From Sciurus carolinensis (taxonomy: Eukaryota > Chordata > Mammalia > Rodentia > Sciuridae), in assembly GCF_902686445.1 (NCBI RefSeq), contig NC_062221.1, positions 40,449,075-40,513,074 on the forward strand: a DNA stretch of 64,000 nucleotides, written 5' to 3'. This document shows, piece after piece, positions 47,885-59,299 of this stretch (position 1 is the stretch's first letter; each line of letters starts with the position of its first letter). The position numbers and the translations under genes are program-made. Below the pieces are notes generated by a model that was not told the DNA's origin, made no database searches, and was given only the letters and a program-made list of their open reading frames with translations.

Positions 47885-48193
47885 GGTGAGCACCACCTAA
47901 GGTCAAGCACTGTGCTAGGCACTGGAGAAAAGAATGAGCAGGGCATAGTCCCTGCTCTCAATGAACTCAAGGTAGAGAAGAGGGTAGATGTATTTTAAGT
48001 GCTATACAAGATGCTAAGAGTTATAACAGGCAGTGGCAGATTGGTAGAAAGAACAAAAGTGAGTGTTGGAATGGAGAAAATTTCACAGGAGAGTTGACAT
48101 CTGAGATAGCACATAAAGATATTCATACAGTAGAAAAGTCAGAAATGAAAGAAGGGTTTCCTAAGAATGGAGCGTAGCATGTTCAAAGGCAAG
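47885..48193 (-). repeat. L2 LINE 3'-end fragment, antisense
   Basis: 'caagcactgtgctaggcact', 'catagtccctgctctcaatg' and later 'cacaggagagttgacatctg' follow the complement of the L2 3' region, ending at the start of a MER5A copy. Confidence 0.72.
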
Positions 48194-48330
48194 CCAGTGG
48201 TTCTCAAATTTTCACATTCGTAGGAACCACTTGAGGAGGTGTTTCTTGAAATGCCAATTCCTGGTCTCACTCCCAGATTCTGGGATAAGGGATGCTCAAC
48301 GTGTAACACCAAAATTCTAAGGCCATTCTA
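48194..48330 (+). mobile_element. MER5A hAT relic, 5' part, sense
   Basis: ccagtggttctcaaattttc carries the MER5A terminal repeat; 'gaaccacttgaggaggtgtt' and 'ctcactcccagattctggga' continue in order. The 3' terminal repeat is not seen. Confidence 0.75.
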
Positions 48331-48378
48331 AAGATTACACATAGCAATATTTTAATAGTAAAAATTTTATCAACATTT

Positions 48379-48825
48379 TTGTTATAGTTAAGTATGAGAT
48401 GTCCCCCAAAAGCTCATGTGTGAAACAATGCAAGCAACTTCAGAGGTAAAATGATTAGATCATGAGATGTAACCTAATAAGTGGATTAATCCACTGATAT
48501 GCACTAACTGGGTGGTAACTGTAAGCAGGTAGGATGTGGCTAGAGGAGATAGGTTTAGGGGATATATATTGACTTTGGGGTATATATTTTTTCCCTGGTG
48601 AATAAAGTTCTCTCTGCTTCCATATTGCCATGTCTGGAGTTGCTTTTCTTCTCCATACCCTTCCGCCATGATGTTCTGCCTCATGTTCTCTGAGCCCAGA
48701 TGAATAGAGGTGAGACTTCTATGAACTGAGACCTCTGAAACCATGAGCCTCAAATAAACATTTCCTCCTCTATGTTTTTCTTGTCAGGTCTTTTGGTCAC
48801 AGCAGTGAAAAACCTGACTAAAACA
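48379..48825 (+). mobile_element. Solo LTR of a MaLR-type endogenous retroelement
   Basis: tgttatagttaagtatgaga starts the LTR, with 'gtcccccaaaagctcatgtg' near its 5' end. 'ctgaaaccatgagcctcaaa' with AATAAA (a poly-A signal) lies near the 3' end, and it closes with 'aaacctgactaaaaca'. CATTT flanks both sides (48374-48378 and 48826-48830), a 5-bp target duplication. No internal region or second LTR adjoins it, so it is a recombination product with no coding capacity. It resembles MaLR solo LTRs common in rodents; the subfamily is not resolved. Confidence 0.82.
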
Positions 48826-48830
48826 CATTT

Positions 48831-49404
48831 ATTTAATTTCATGTAAATAACAGCAACAACAAAAAGATTTCAAACTCAGAAAGTCATTGTTTGCCTGCAT
48901 GAAAAAGATGTAGTTGCCCCATGACAGAGTCTCCCTACAGGTTGCCACATCTAAATGTCCCCTGGCTGTAAGCACTTCAGGTCTCCCAATCTCCCATATT
49001 ATACTGGGGGTCCTATCCCAGATCACCAGTCTCTTCCTGGAGTTAGATGCTCCCTGTCTGACATTGTTTTCCTGCCCACCATCACCACCAGCAAACCTGA
49101 CAGCTCTTCACATCCTCGCACTCTTTATCACACATAATCTCAAATTTATCCCAGTGTCACCCTCATTGTTTATGAAGTTTGGCACTGAGCCTGAATACAA
49201 TTAATTTATCTGCCAAAGATACACTTAATTGACTGTCCCATGAAGCTCCTGATCTTGGTAGCATAAAAAGAAAAATTAGAAAAAGAGCACTCCTAATCCT
49301 GGGATTTAATCCTTGGCCCCTCATTATATTAACAATAGTAAGACTTTCAATTTAAAGAACCTTCTGGAGATTTAAGACATGTTCCTTGACTTTCTCTCAA
49401 TTGA
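48831..49404. other. Unique DNA
   Basis: A 96-codon frame at 48914-49204 has no domain and no splice signals. No repeat recognised. Confidence 0.35.
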
Positions 49405-49565
49405 CCCTCGTGAGAAAAGCACAACATCTCCCTCATGTTACACATAGGAAAGTATTGAGATTCAGAGAAATTAGAGGGCTTAGTAACACAGCCACTTAAC
49501 TATAAAAATTGGAACCTACATCTCCTGACACCTGGTACAAGTTCCCTCCACTATTCTACATCTTC
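49405..49565 (-). repeat. MIR SINE, antisense
   Basis: 'catgttacacataggaaagt', 'gagattcagagaaattagag' and 'taacacagccacttaactat' follow the complement of the MIR core. Confidence 0.65.
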
Positions 49566-49673
49566 CACTTCTCATTTTCTGTTTACCTTGACCTTCATTA
49601 GGAGAGCAATGAATACTCACAGATTCAACCCTTCCACAGAGACTGCAAATTTTGACTCACATGAAATTAAATC

Positions 49674-49689
49674 CTATATAGCTATATAG
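49674..49689. repeat. 16-bp perfect palindrome
   Basis: ctatatagctatatag reads the same on both strands. It is AT-rich, so it may be chance. Confidence 0.9.
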
Positions 49690-49837
49690 CCTAACAAAGA
49701 GATTTATTAATCCATTTCTTAAGAAGGAGATATTAATTCTAAAGGCATTGAAGAACCAACTGGGGTCCTTTCTATACCAATAGGGAGACGATATGTAGCC
49801 ATAGGCTAGTAATCATCATGGTAGTAGCATAGGCAGA

Positions 49838-50135
49838 AAAATTTTGGATCAGGATTTGGGTTCACAATCCTGACTTCATAAATCAACTGGTTGCATGGCC
49901 TTGAGAAAGTTCCTAAAATTCTGAGTCTGATTTTTTAAAAAAATTTTTTAGTTGTAGATGGACACAATATTTTTATTGTATTTATTTTTTCATTGTGATG
50001 CTGAGGATGGAACCCAATGCTTCACACTGCTAGGTGAGTATTCTACCATTGAGTCACAAACTCCAGTGTGATCTTTAATCTTAAAATGAGATGATTACTT
50101 CTAATCTCAAGTGTGACTGCAATACAATAAACATC
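49838..50135 (+). repeat. MIR SINE, sense, split by an ID-related SINE
   Basis: 'tggatcaggatttgggttca' and 'gcatggccttgagaaagttc' precede the insert. 'tcttaaaatgagatgattac' follows it and continues the MIR 'tgtaaaatgggga' portion. The insert occupies about 49929-50072. Confidence 0.65.
49929..50072 (-). mobile_element. ID-related SINE with non-tRNA tail, reverse orientation
   Basis: Plus-strand order: T/A-rich stretch, 'agttgtagatggacacaata', a T-rich spacer, then the ID-head complement 'gatgctgaggatggaaccca' and 'taccattgagtcacaaactc'. The portion between the head and the A/T end is not tRNA-derived and recurs in the copy at 52.4 kb. Confidence 0.85.
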
Positions 50136-50198
50136 AAATGGTCTAGCTTGAGAATTACATAGAAGTCCTAAATAATTGCTAGTCCACCACCCTTAGAC

Positions 50199-50388
50199 CA
50201 GTGTTATCACTTTAAACTTTAGTGTGCAGAAGAGTATTTTTTAATACAGCTTGCTGAGTTGCCCAATCCTCAGAGTTTCTAATTCAGTAAGTCTGGTTGG
50301 AACTTGAGACTCTGCATTTCTAACAGGTTCCCCAGGGCAAAGCTGATACTGATGTTGTTGGTTCAGGAATCACACTTTGAGAACCACC
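50199..50388 (+). mobile_element. MER5A hAT relic, nearly complete
   Basis: A degenerate left end (cagtgttatcactttaaact) is followed by 'ctcagagtttctaattcagt', 'gagactctgcatttctaaca', 'agctgatactgatgttgttg' and the right terminal repeat 'cactttgagaaccacc'. Non-coding. Confidence 0.88.
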
Positions 50389-52423
50389 ACCTTTGAGTCA
50401 AAGGTGTGTCATATAGAATTTGAGAGAGCTGTACCAGCTAAACCTCTCTATTCTAGAATAGCTATGATAACCTACTGAGTGTCAATTCAAACTCACAAGC
50501 AAAGTCAGCTCAGAAAACAGAAGTCCAAAGACCCATAATCCTGACTCCACGTACTCACTGTCATGGACACATCCAGGTTAGAAGATCTGGCCAGATAAAC
50601 GCTTTGTCTAAAACACCTCGTAATCAAGACTTTCAGAAACTCCTATACAAGGATTTCCCTCTCTGGTCCTGGAAAACTTGCTGCCTTACACATAGTCCCT
50701 GAAGGTCCCTGGGAGCTGCTAGACCATTGCTTCAATGAGATCCAGTATTAGAATCAGATTGAGGCCCAGTCACCTTCAATGGATTTCTGCATTGCTGGTC
50801 CCTCAGTTCCCCTCTGACCTTCTCCCCCGCCTCCACCCCACAAGCACACTCAGACTTACCAAACCTGAGAGTCTTTGAGGACTGCAATTAGGGTAGTCAT
50901 TTAAGAAATGCACAGCAATTGCTCATTTTTATACCTAAACATTTTCCTTAAAGGGAGTAGTGGATTTTGCTTTTTGAAGGGAACAACAACAAATCCCCAG
51001 AAAATGCATTAACCCTATTTTATGAAGGTGGGAGAGACAGTATATTCTCTTTTGTTTCTAGATATGAAGAATACATAAAAATGTGATGAACAGGTCCTGG
51101 CATATATATCGTTCTGTTCTTGGGAAGAAATTCATAATATATCTCTATTCTGCTGCAGCCAGATTCCACTGAGTCATCAATTTCCACCGTATTATCCAAT
51201 GTTCGGCTCGGTTGGCATATTAAGCAGTCACCAGATTTTGAACTTTGCATTTCCTTGCATCTGGACCTTCCCTGATCAGGCTGTTTCTCTGTGATTATAG
51301 GTATATATCAGACCCTGGAATCAACTTTCTTTGTTTTATCAGGACCTGGTGTGCAGTGATTCTGATCTATCATTTTTACAACAGTCTCTTCCCCGCGGGC
51401 TCCAAGTCGTGATGGTGGCATTGCTACGATTTATGGTGGGGATTGTTGACGGAAAATGTATGCTCTTTTTGATTTTCCTTCTTTCCAACACCTGGTTCTT
51501 ATTTCCCCAACTCTAGCTTCTGCCATTTTAAGCATTATTTACCATTTGCTGAAATGCATGGGTCTATTTGGAGGGAGATGTGTACAGTACAGGATGTATT
51601 TTTACAGTTGGCTGTGATTTTTCCTCTTATCAACCCAATACTGATTTATTTATATTTTTTATTTATTTGTTTGTTTTTTGTTTATTTATTTATTTTGCAT
51701 TTTCTTATGCTGCTAGGGACCCGGAGTTCCTATTCCTTTCTCACTTGTTTTGCCTTATCTGCCATGACATATTAGTTCTCTCAAAAAGAAAAAGAAAATT
51801 CAGGCTGGGTTAAGTTCCTCACAGAGATTTGTGGATTCTGTCTGTGATTCACACTGTAGGTGGTCACCTCCCTTTCCAACCTCGATAGGTTATTTATTAC
51901 TTAGTGAAGGCTCCTCTCCCTCAAAGTCCCAGACCAAGGCTAATTTTTCTTCAGAGTCTAAGCATTTCAGAACAACTTGGCAAAATGCAGAGCTTATGAA
52001 GCCTGATAGGAATCCACTTGCCAACACCAAAGAAAACTTTAAGAGGTGGGGATGAAACAAACACAATGCTCACACCTGAGAAGTGCTTGGTTTTGAAGAC
52101 CGCCATGTAGGTCTCTCTTCCGACTTAAGTCACAAATCAGCAGAAGCTATTTTTTCACCAGAAATACCTAGAGTGCTTTCTCCCTTTCATGCCTCTACTG
52201 TCCCCAACAGAGGTTGAGCATTGTGCATGTCTTGTCAAAATTGATTTGTATTTCCACTTTCAACCAAGGTGATACAGGGCAGGGGGCACAGGGTGTTGTT
52301 ATAGCTAATCTATATACTCTTCCAAGATGTCAGGTAATTTGGGGTATAATTTAAATGAGATAAATATCTAACATCCTTTCCCCTTACCCTTCCACTCACT
52401 ACATAAAATAGAAGAAGCCAACT
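50389..52423. other. Unique DNA
   Basis: A (TTTA/TTTG)n low-complexity patch lies at about 51640-51695. A CpG-retaining block at 51350-51450 (ccccgcgggctccaagtcgt) stands out from AT-rich surroundings. Open frames at 51554-51775 and 51568-51813 cross the low-complexity patch and are not genes. Confidence 0.4.
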
Positions 52424-52441
52424 TCTCAGATGGTAATTTTT

Positions 52442-52560
52442 TTCATTTTTTTAGTTGTCAATGGATCTTTTATTTATTTAGTTATATGTGGTACTGAGGA
52501 TCAAACCCAGGGACTCACAAATGCCAGGCAAGTGCTCTACCACTGAGTCACAACCCCAAC
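52442..52560 (-). mobile_element. ID-related SINE with non-tRNA tail and 18-bp target duplication, reverse
   Basis: Plus-strand order 'tttagttgtcaatggatctt', a TTTA-rich spacer, 'gtggtactgaggatcaaacc' and 'ctctaccactgagtcacaac'. Direct repeats tctcagatggtaattttt (52424-52441) and tctcagatgataattttt (52561-52578) differ at one position and define the insertion exactly. Confidence 0.94.
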
Positions 52561-52784
52561 TCTCAGATGATAATTTTTAAGAGAAAAATTTATGAAATAG
52601 GTTGATCACATATGCTGTGGTAGAGATAGCTAGTATAAAGTACCCAGACATACCAGTTTTTCAAGGAGAGTTCCTGTGAATGCCTGGTAATCATGTTACT
52701 CTCAAATGTGTCATTGTGAATGAAAGTTATATAACCCTACCATCCTATATCCATTCTCCCCTTCTTCCTTTAGTAACAAAAGAG

Positions 52785-52912
52785 ACAGGTACTGCTCTCA
52801 TTATCACCATTTTGTAGATGAGTAAACTGAGGGTCAGAGTGGTTCGATACTCTGCACAACTGGCAGAGCTGGAATGTGAGCCTCAACAGTCTGACTCCAG
52901 AATCTATACTTG
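52785..52912 (-). repeat. MIR SINE, antisense
   Basis: 'cattatcaccattttgtaga', 'gagtaaactgagggtcagag' and 'agctggaatgtgagcctcaa' are a clear complement of the MIR core. Confidence 0.82.
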
Positions 52913-53509
52913 GAACCCACTCCCTCTAAGTATGACCAAGTACTGGCCAATCAGGTGTGACAGGAAGTGAATGTAGGCAACCTCCCCATGAGAGGTTGGA
53001 ATTTCTTTGTCCCTAATTCTTTTTTTCTTCATTCCCTTGGGTAAGAACAAGCATCTAGTGCAGATGAACACAAAGCTGGAGTCAACACTGGAGGTGCCAC
53101 AGAATAAGGAATCTGGATCCCAAGCCAACCCCTCAGCTGCCTGCCTTTACTCCCCAGAATGGTGTGTGGGGAGGGGCCACCTCAGCCTATACCTTAATCT
53201 GTATCCACTTCCCACTTCATGCAAAAATCTAGAAAGCCTTTGGAGCCAGACACATGGGAAGGTATATGTGAGTAACTTATTCCAGTATCAAATCAATCAT
53301 CTTGACAAGAAACAAACACTTCCTCCAATTGGGCCCCAAGATTCCCATCTATTCTGATAACTATTTACCTGCCATTATCAGGGAAGCATTATCCTGATTC
53401 TATATTTAATTCTAGATACATAGAAGATCTGCATGAAAGACAGACAGAGAAGAGAACACAGAAACACCCAGTGTCTCTAATTCTCAAGCATCTTGGTGTT
53501 GTTGTGACC
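52913..53509. other. Unique DNA
   Basis: A 116-codon frame (53007-53357) is the longest here. It has no domain, no flanking splice sites and overlaps an opposite-strand frame, so it is not called as a gene. Confidence 0.35.
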
Positions 53510-53812
53510 TCTACTCCATCCCAAGGTCATTCCAGAGCAAAGGACTCACATAAAGGCCTTCCTCTACCCCTATATGAAAGAACACCTGTACCTGGCTATG
53601 GTATTCCTTCCCTCTTCCCTATTTTATTTTCTTTAAAAGCATTAGTCACCATTGAACAAAAGATAACCTCTCTTTATAGCCCATTTCAGCCCTGATATAA
53701 TGTCATTGGCAGAGGAACTGTGTCTGCTTTGGTCATTGCTTATTCCTAGCTCCCAACAGAGCCAACAATGCTGTAGGTGCTTAATAAATCCTGATGGAAC
53801 ACATGAATGAAG
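53510..53812 (+). repeat. L2 LINE 3'-end fragment, sense
   Basis: 'gcagaggaactgtgtctgct', 'ttattcctagctcccaacag' and 'tgtaggtgcttaataaatcc' with a final 'catgaatgaa' match the L2 3' end. Confidence 0.72.
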
Positions 53813-54108
53813 AATGAACAGACTTTGCACAGGAAAGCTATGTGATTTTTGAGTTTCTTAACTTTTCTGGGTCCCATGATAATAGTATCTAAAAGGATTT
53901 AGATACCATCTAAATTCTGGAATTTCTTAAGAAAAGCCAGATTTTGACTTCCTGAGGTAGGACAAACCCCAACCTTCTCAACCCAGTTAAGGAGCTACTA
54001 GAACTGCTCTTGCCTTTGATAAGGAATGACAAAATAGTATTTATTTTAGGATTACTACCATGTCTGGCATAAGAGTTTCAGATTTGGGAGTTGTTTGCTA
54101 AATAGGTC

Positions 54109-54111
<3 letters not shown>
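53813..54111. other. Unique DNA
   Basis: No repeat or gene recognised. Confidence 0.3.

Positions 54112-54140
<29 letters not shown>
54112..54140. repeat. Poly-T run of about 29 bases
   Basis: An uninterrupted T run followed by ggtatgcctttaag. No SINE body is attached on either side. It could be the poly-A tail of a minus-strand retrocopy lying at 54141-54300. Confidence 0.95.
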
Positions 54141-54357
54141 GGTATGCCTTTAAGTTCATCAGTGGCCTCTCACCCACTTTTAACCAAAGGAGGTCATCAA
54201 CTTATATCCTTTTCTTGGACTTAACTTCATCAGGCCCTGAAGAATACATGCACCTTGACGGTGAATCTTACACTCTGGAACAAATCCATATCTGATATCT
54301 AGCTAGGAGGAGAGACTTCTTTCCAAATATATGAGTTAAGCCAGAGTTCCTAGAATA

Positions 54358-54360
<3 letters not shown>

Positions 54361-54440
<80 letters not shown>
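54361..54440. repeat. Compound (TC)n-(AC)n microsatellite
   Basis: About 30 TC units (one early interruption) change directly to about nine AC units. The minus-strand frame here gives a false Arg/Glu repeat. Confidence 0.97.
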
Positions 54441-54441
<1 letters not shown>

Positions 54442-54659
54442 AGAACAACTTTCAATGGGAAAAACCCACACCCAAGTTCTCTGCTACTTAAATGGCCACT
54501 TTCAACTGCTATTTCAGAAATTGTCATCTAGCCCATCCTCACCTATCATGGCTTCAAACTTTTTCTAATTTTAACATTGACCTAACTAGAAATGATCTAG
54601 GGGATGGTGACTAAAGGAATAATAGCACCACAACATACAAAAACTACCAAATGTCTTAT

Positions 54660-54855
54660 ATTCAGTTCCTCACATTAGTTTTTAATCTCACAATTTGAAA
54701 AGTAAGCTAATATTATTGTTCTTAACCCATTTTACTGATGGGGAAACTGAGGCTGTAAGAAGTTGCTGCTAGTTCCCAAGGTCCCACAACTAATAAGGAG
54801 CAAAATAAGGACTCCAATCTAGATCTTTGTAACTCCAACGTCTACACCCTCTCCA
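54660..54855 (-). repeat. MIR SINE, antisense
   Basis: 'aacccattttactgatgggg', 'aaactgaggctgtaagaagt' and 'aaggtcccacaactaataag' are the complement of the MIR core. Confidence 0.82.
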
Positions 54856-55694
54856 CTGGCTCTTCCAACTTTGACCACTTATAATTCCTAATGAGAGGAG
54901 AGTTCCCACAAATATTTCTAAAGACCTGAATACTAATGACATAAAACAATTTTTCAAACTTTGCCTAATAAGAACAATATGTCCATGGGACATCCTCTGG
55001 GGTAACTGTGATTCCAGGATCCATCAGCAAATGTACCTGAAGTTAGCATTTCAGACTGTGGCATGCTGAGGTGTCCTGTCTCCAACACAGGTACTCATGT
55101 TAGAAAGGTCTTACTAGTGAGTCCCTATTTCTACTGTATCATCTTTTGCAATGAGTCAAAAGCAAACATTTTTACCTTATTACACTGACTCTCTTTGTAG
55201 CCTCTGAACATGCAGTAAGGCCTTAACTGAGGAAATCAGGGAGACAAGGAGATGCAACCTGAGGTTCCCTAATCTCCTAAATACTTTGTATTGACAAAAG
55301 TGTTCACTAAAAACCTGTCAATATGTTGCTATTGACAGTCCAAATTTTGTCTATTAAAAGTCTGGACAATTTTGACCCTTAGCCCTGGTTTATTATACAG
55401 TGTTGGAAAAGCCAAAATGTGGGTCTCTTAGCTATATTGATATAGTACATTCAATGGAATATTGAAAAAAATCTTACCCAAAGAATTAATAAATTTAAAG
55501 TTAATTGATATGTATTTTAAATATTAAAAACAAAATAAAAAATAAAATGGGTACAGAGATGCCTGGGTTTGGTTGACAGAACTAATAAGAATGGGATTGA
55601 AGGACATGGTTGTTCACAGACTTATTTCTATCAGTTTCATAATTCTAGAACTATTGTCGCAAATTCTGTATATGTACAAGAATGTGTAGCCTAC
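54856..55694. other. Unique AT-rich DNA
   Basis: No gene or repeat recognised. Confidence 0.35.
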
Positions 55695-55868
55695 CAAACG
55701 TTCTCAACTGTGGTTACCACTTTGCATTACCTTAGGACCATCTTAAGACTAATGGTACCTGGTGCTCTGCCCTTAGAAATTCTGACTTAAATAGTCTGAG
55801 GTGGGGTCTAGGCATAAGCACTGGGTAAAACACCCCAAATGGTGGGCTGGGAACCACCACTCTAGACA
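55695..55868 (+). mobile_element. MER5A-like hAT relic, sense
   Basis: 'cgttctcaactgtggttacc', 'gcccttagaaattctgactt', 'gtctgaggtggggtctaggc' and 'gctgggaaccacca' follow MER5A in order. Confidence 0.75.
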
Positions 55869-56456
55869 ATTCTCTGCTAGGATTCAGTAACTCTTCTGTC
55901 CCTGTCACATAGTTCTTTCTCAGGTTGAATAAAACTTTGGATGAAAATATTATGCCAGATTTGTTTCTCCCTTATTCTCACTGGTATATTCTATCTTCAC
56001 CTAAATTGTTCACTTACTCTTCCAATGGGGCTCTAAATGCACTTTATGTATGACAATCCAAAATCCTCTCAACACTATGATAACATTAGTTTATTGACTT
56101 ATCACTTTGAACATCACACCAGACTTGTTTGTTCATAAATATCAAGTTAGAAAGACAGAATTCACTTCTGGTTTGATAACTAGATTAAGGTGAATAAATA
56201 ATATAAGTTTTCCATCCTCAATTTGCAAAATAAACAGGTCATAATATTTAATATATTTGAAATTTTTAAAAGAACTATAATATAACACAAGCAGGATTAG
56301 AATCGCAATGTGCCTCACTGGCTGCTCAACCTTTGGCAAATCATGATCCTTCTCTGAATCTATAGTTACTCAGCTACAGAGCAATGAATTTCTTCCAACC
56401 AGAATTGTTGCATCTAGGATTCTCTCCCAATATTGAAAATTTCTACATCTAAAATC
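55869..56456. other. Unique AT-rich DNA
   Basis: No gene or repeat confidently recognised. Confidence 0.35.
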
Positions 56457-56560
56457 AGGGCTGAGGGTATTATTTAAAGGTAAAGCACTTGCCTAGAATT
56501 CATAAGGCCCTGGATTCAATCCCCAGCATTGAAAAACAAAAAACAAACAACAAAAAAAAT
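56457..56560 (+). mobile_element. ID SINE, diverged, with A-rich tail
   Basis: agggctgagggtattattta is a degenerate ID head; 'aagcacttgcctagaattca' and 'ctggattcaatccccagcat' are the anticodon-arm and B-box regions; the tail is (A)n(CAAA)n. The A box is degraded, so it is unlikely to be transcribed. Confidence 0.86.
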
Positions 56561-57239
56561 TCCTTTCTACTGCACCAAAAGAGCATTGTTCCATTTTTGG
56601 CCAAAGCAAGAGATGAAAAAAGTTCTTACATTTCACAACCAAAAATTAGCTTTGGATACTCCTATGACACAGGCAAATATGTTCTGTAAATACACTTAAC
56701 AACAGAGGAAACTCAGGTCTAGAAAATAGGACATTTATTTCCGAATTTGCATTTTCGCTGAAGAAAATACTATATAAATTCGCAAACTGCTTAAATGAAG
56801 GGCACCTGGATGAATCACTTCATTTATTCCTCCTACATACATGTGAAACTTGTCCAGAATAAAATATATAGAATAGCTTGCTGTTCTTTAAGGATATTAA
56901 CAGATGAATTTTAACAATCTTGCTTGATCCAAGACCCCATGCATATTTGTTGAGAAAACTTCACTCAAATCAACTCAAATTTTGATTGTGCTGATCTCTT
57001 TTCAGATGCCTGTGATACTAAAAAGCCTTGAGTTCTTTAGCACTTCCTCACAGGATCTCAACTTCCAAAACTCCCATGGAACCTTCACCAAACCCTGCAA
57101 ATTCTCCACTTCTACCTTATATTTTAGTATCTCCTCTGAGCTCCAGAACAACTGCCTCCCCAAAGGACATCTCCCCAAAACCAAATTCATCCTGTCCCCA
57201 CTGTGCTGGCCATCTTCCAAAATGATTTTTGATGTTCAT
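56561..57239. other. Unique DNA
   Basis: The 123-codon frame 56982-57353 runs from here into the L2 fragment, overlaps frames on both strands and has no domain; not called as a gene. Confidence 0.35.
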
Positions 57240-57972
57240 GAATGTCCCCACCATCCACTCATCTGTACTAGCCAAAGCACCAACTCTACTCTCTCTTCTC
57301 CCTTACTCCATAATCAAATATTCACAAAGGTTGTGTACATAAGTATGTTGTAAATTCTTCCACATCTGTCAATTTCCATTATCCACAACCCAAAGAGCCT
57401 GGATTCTCTAAGGGCACACAACCCATCTTCCCAGATCCATTTTCTGTGCAGCAGCCAAAGCGAGTTTTCAAAACCATGTATCAGATCATAGCATTTCCCT
57501 ATACAAAACTCCCTTAATTTGGAGACTTAAGTACTTAGAACCTTCAAGATGCCACATAACTGAACTCTTTACCCTGCTATAGTCAAACAAGCAATCAGAA
57601 GTACACAAGTCTAGCTATGTAAGTGCTATCAAGAAAAATCAGAGCCAAAAGTGTGTAATGAGGAGAATACTGGAATTGCCTTGCTATTTTCCTCTGATGA
57701 GCATTTCTTGCTTCTGTGGCTGAATTCTTCTCTGCATGTCCCATCCTTTCTCTCAGATATATTTGAACTCCCTACAAAGACCCAACACTTGAATTTAACT
57801 TCCGTGAAGCCTCAGACAGAGTCAGGCCCACTCTGTCTCTGCAGTCACAGGACTTTGAACACATCTCTTCCACGCACCCTTCTTTCTGGCATGTCTGTCT
57901 TCATCACTACACTGGGGACCCTTCATGGGCAGGTAACGTCTTCCTCCAGTGTACATCCTCAATAAATTCATA
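57240..57972 (+). repeat. L2 LINE 3' portion, sense
   Basis: 'ctgtgcagcagccaaagcga' near 57447, 'ttgaacacatctcttccacg' and a 3' end 'cttcatgggcaggtaacgtc' with 'cctcaataaattcat' follow the L2 3' region. The 104-codon frame 57651-57965 lies entirely within it. Confidence 0.65.
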
Positions 57973-58035
57973 TCGATCATATGAATTGGAAAACAAATAA
58001 ACAAAGCTGTTTTATGACATCTTTTAAAGAAGCGA

Positions 58036-58195
58036 TCCACAAACTGCCATGCACTTTAGAACTAGTTGGGGATCTTACTGAAATGCTGGTTCTGATCTGT
58101 GGCCCTGAGACAGAGCCTGAAAATCTGCATTACTCACAAGCTCGCAGCAGGTACTGATGCAGCCAGCCCAAGCACCACACTTTAGGGAGCAAGGC
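58036..58195 (+). mobile_element. MER5A-like hAT relic, sense
   Basis: 'catgcactttagaactagtt', 'gagcctgaaaatctgcatta', 'gcaggtactgatgcagccag' and 'caccacacttta' follow MER5A in order; the left terminal repeat is degraded. Confidence 0.72.
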
Positions 58196-59299
58196 TTTAG
58201 AAGGGATGTAAGTTGAGAACTATTCTTGCAGAAATTAAGCAAACAAAATTAAAAAAAAAAAGTAGTTCTGCTTCATAGTTCTATCAAATATGCATGACAT
58301 CTTGACAGCAACCAGCTTCCTGAAGTGCTAGAGAGAAACAAATTGTTGTAACCTTTCCTCAGCTGGGCAGCCCACTGCTGGCTCCCCAGGTCCACTGGAA
58401 AGTCCCAACTAGAGCTGATTCCCTGGCTCCTATGGGTTGCAGAAGCCCAACGCCTGCCTCCGTTTCCACTCGCAGATGGCAGAGTGTGCTCCCTTCTCAT
58501 CTCTAACACACACAAGCCCCCAAGCCACCCTGCCAAGAGTTGGTGGCACAGGACAGTTCAGTTCCCTTTTTTTTTTTTTCCCCCCCACTCGCTGTTCTAG
58601 AGCAGCATCCTGGCTGCCATTCAGGGCACTGCTCTTGGGGCCGTCCTGCCCACTGAGAGAGGCCTTGGCACTGGCTTGCCCACTTCAGCCTGGCCAGCAC
58701 ACCTCTATTGGCCCAGCGTCCTCTACCCTCTGACAGTAGCCTGCAAGAACTTAGGGAACTGCCTGAAAAGCAATCCCAGTTTTAGTTAAAAATTTTCCTA
58801 CCCTCAGAATTCTGAGATGCTACTGGGGATTTACAAGTTGTTTTAAGGTTGTTTTAAAGACAAACCCATGGTATTTACATAGATATATGGGCCTGTGTAA
58901 AGTACTGTGTGGTTCTTTATAAAAGGTGCAGTATAAATGTTCTTGTATTACTAGAAGGATTATATAAAAGATGTTAAAACATATTTCGACCAAGCGGTGG
59001 TATAGATGGCCACAGAATATAATGTATCCATTGTAAAGAAATCCCCACAAGAGACCTCTGAAATCTTACATTGATTGAGTTGTGCTGGACCTGAAACACG
59101 TTGAAAATTTTCCAAATGGTAAAATATTAAATATACTCTTTTTTAAAATATTTACCAGTTAAACACTACAGTACTGTAACTGGCTGACCTTTCACAGCAG
59201 TTTTTGTTCTACTTTTCCAAAAGCAGCCAAAAAGGGATTGTTTTCTTTTTAAGGCTTTGTTTTGTCTTTTAGGGAAAAAAAAAAAAAAAAAAAAAAAGA
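58196..59299. other. Unique DNA with a GC-richer patch
   Basis: 58360-58740 is GC-richer than its surroundings and carries overlapping open frames on both strands (58273-58536, 58437-58733, 58503-58700) with no domain; composition alone explains them. An A run of about 22 bases lies at 59275-59297. Confidence 0.4.

Noticed and set aside
56982..57353. 123-codon plus-strand open frame with Ser/Pro/Leu-rich product
   Set aside because: Pyrimidine-rich composition opens several frames at once, and its end runs into an L2 fragment.
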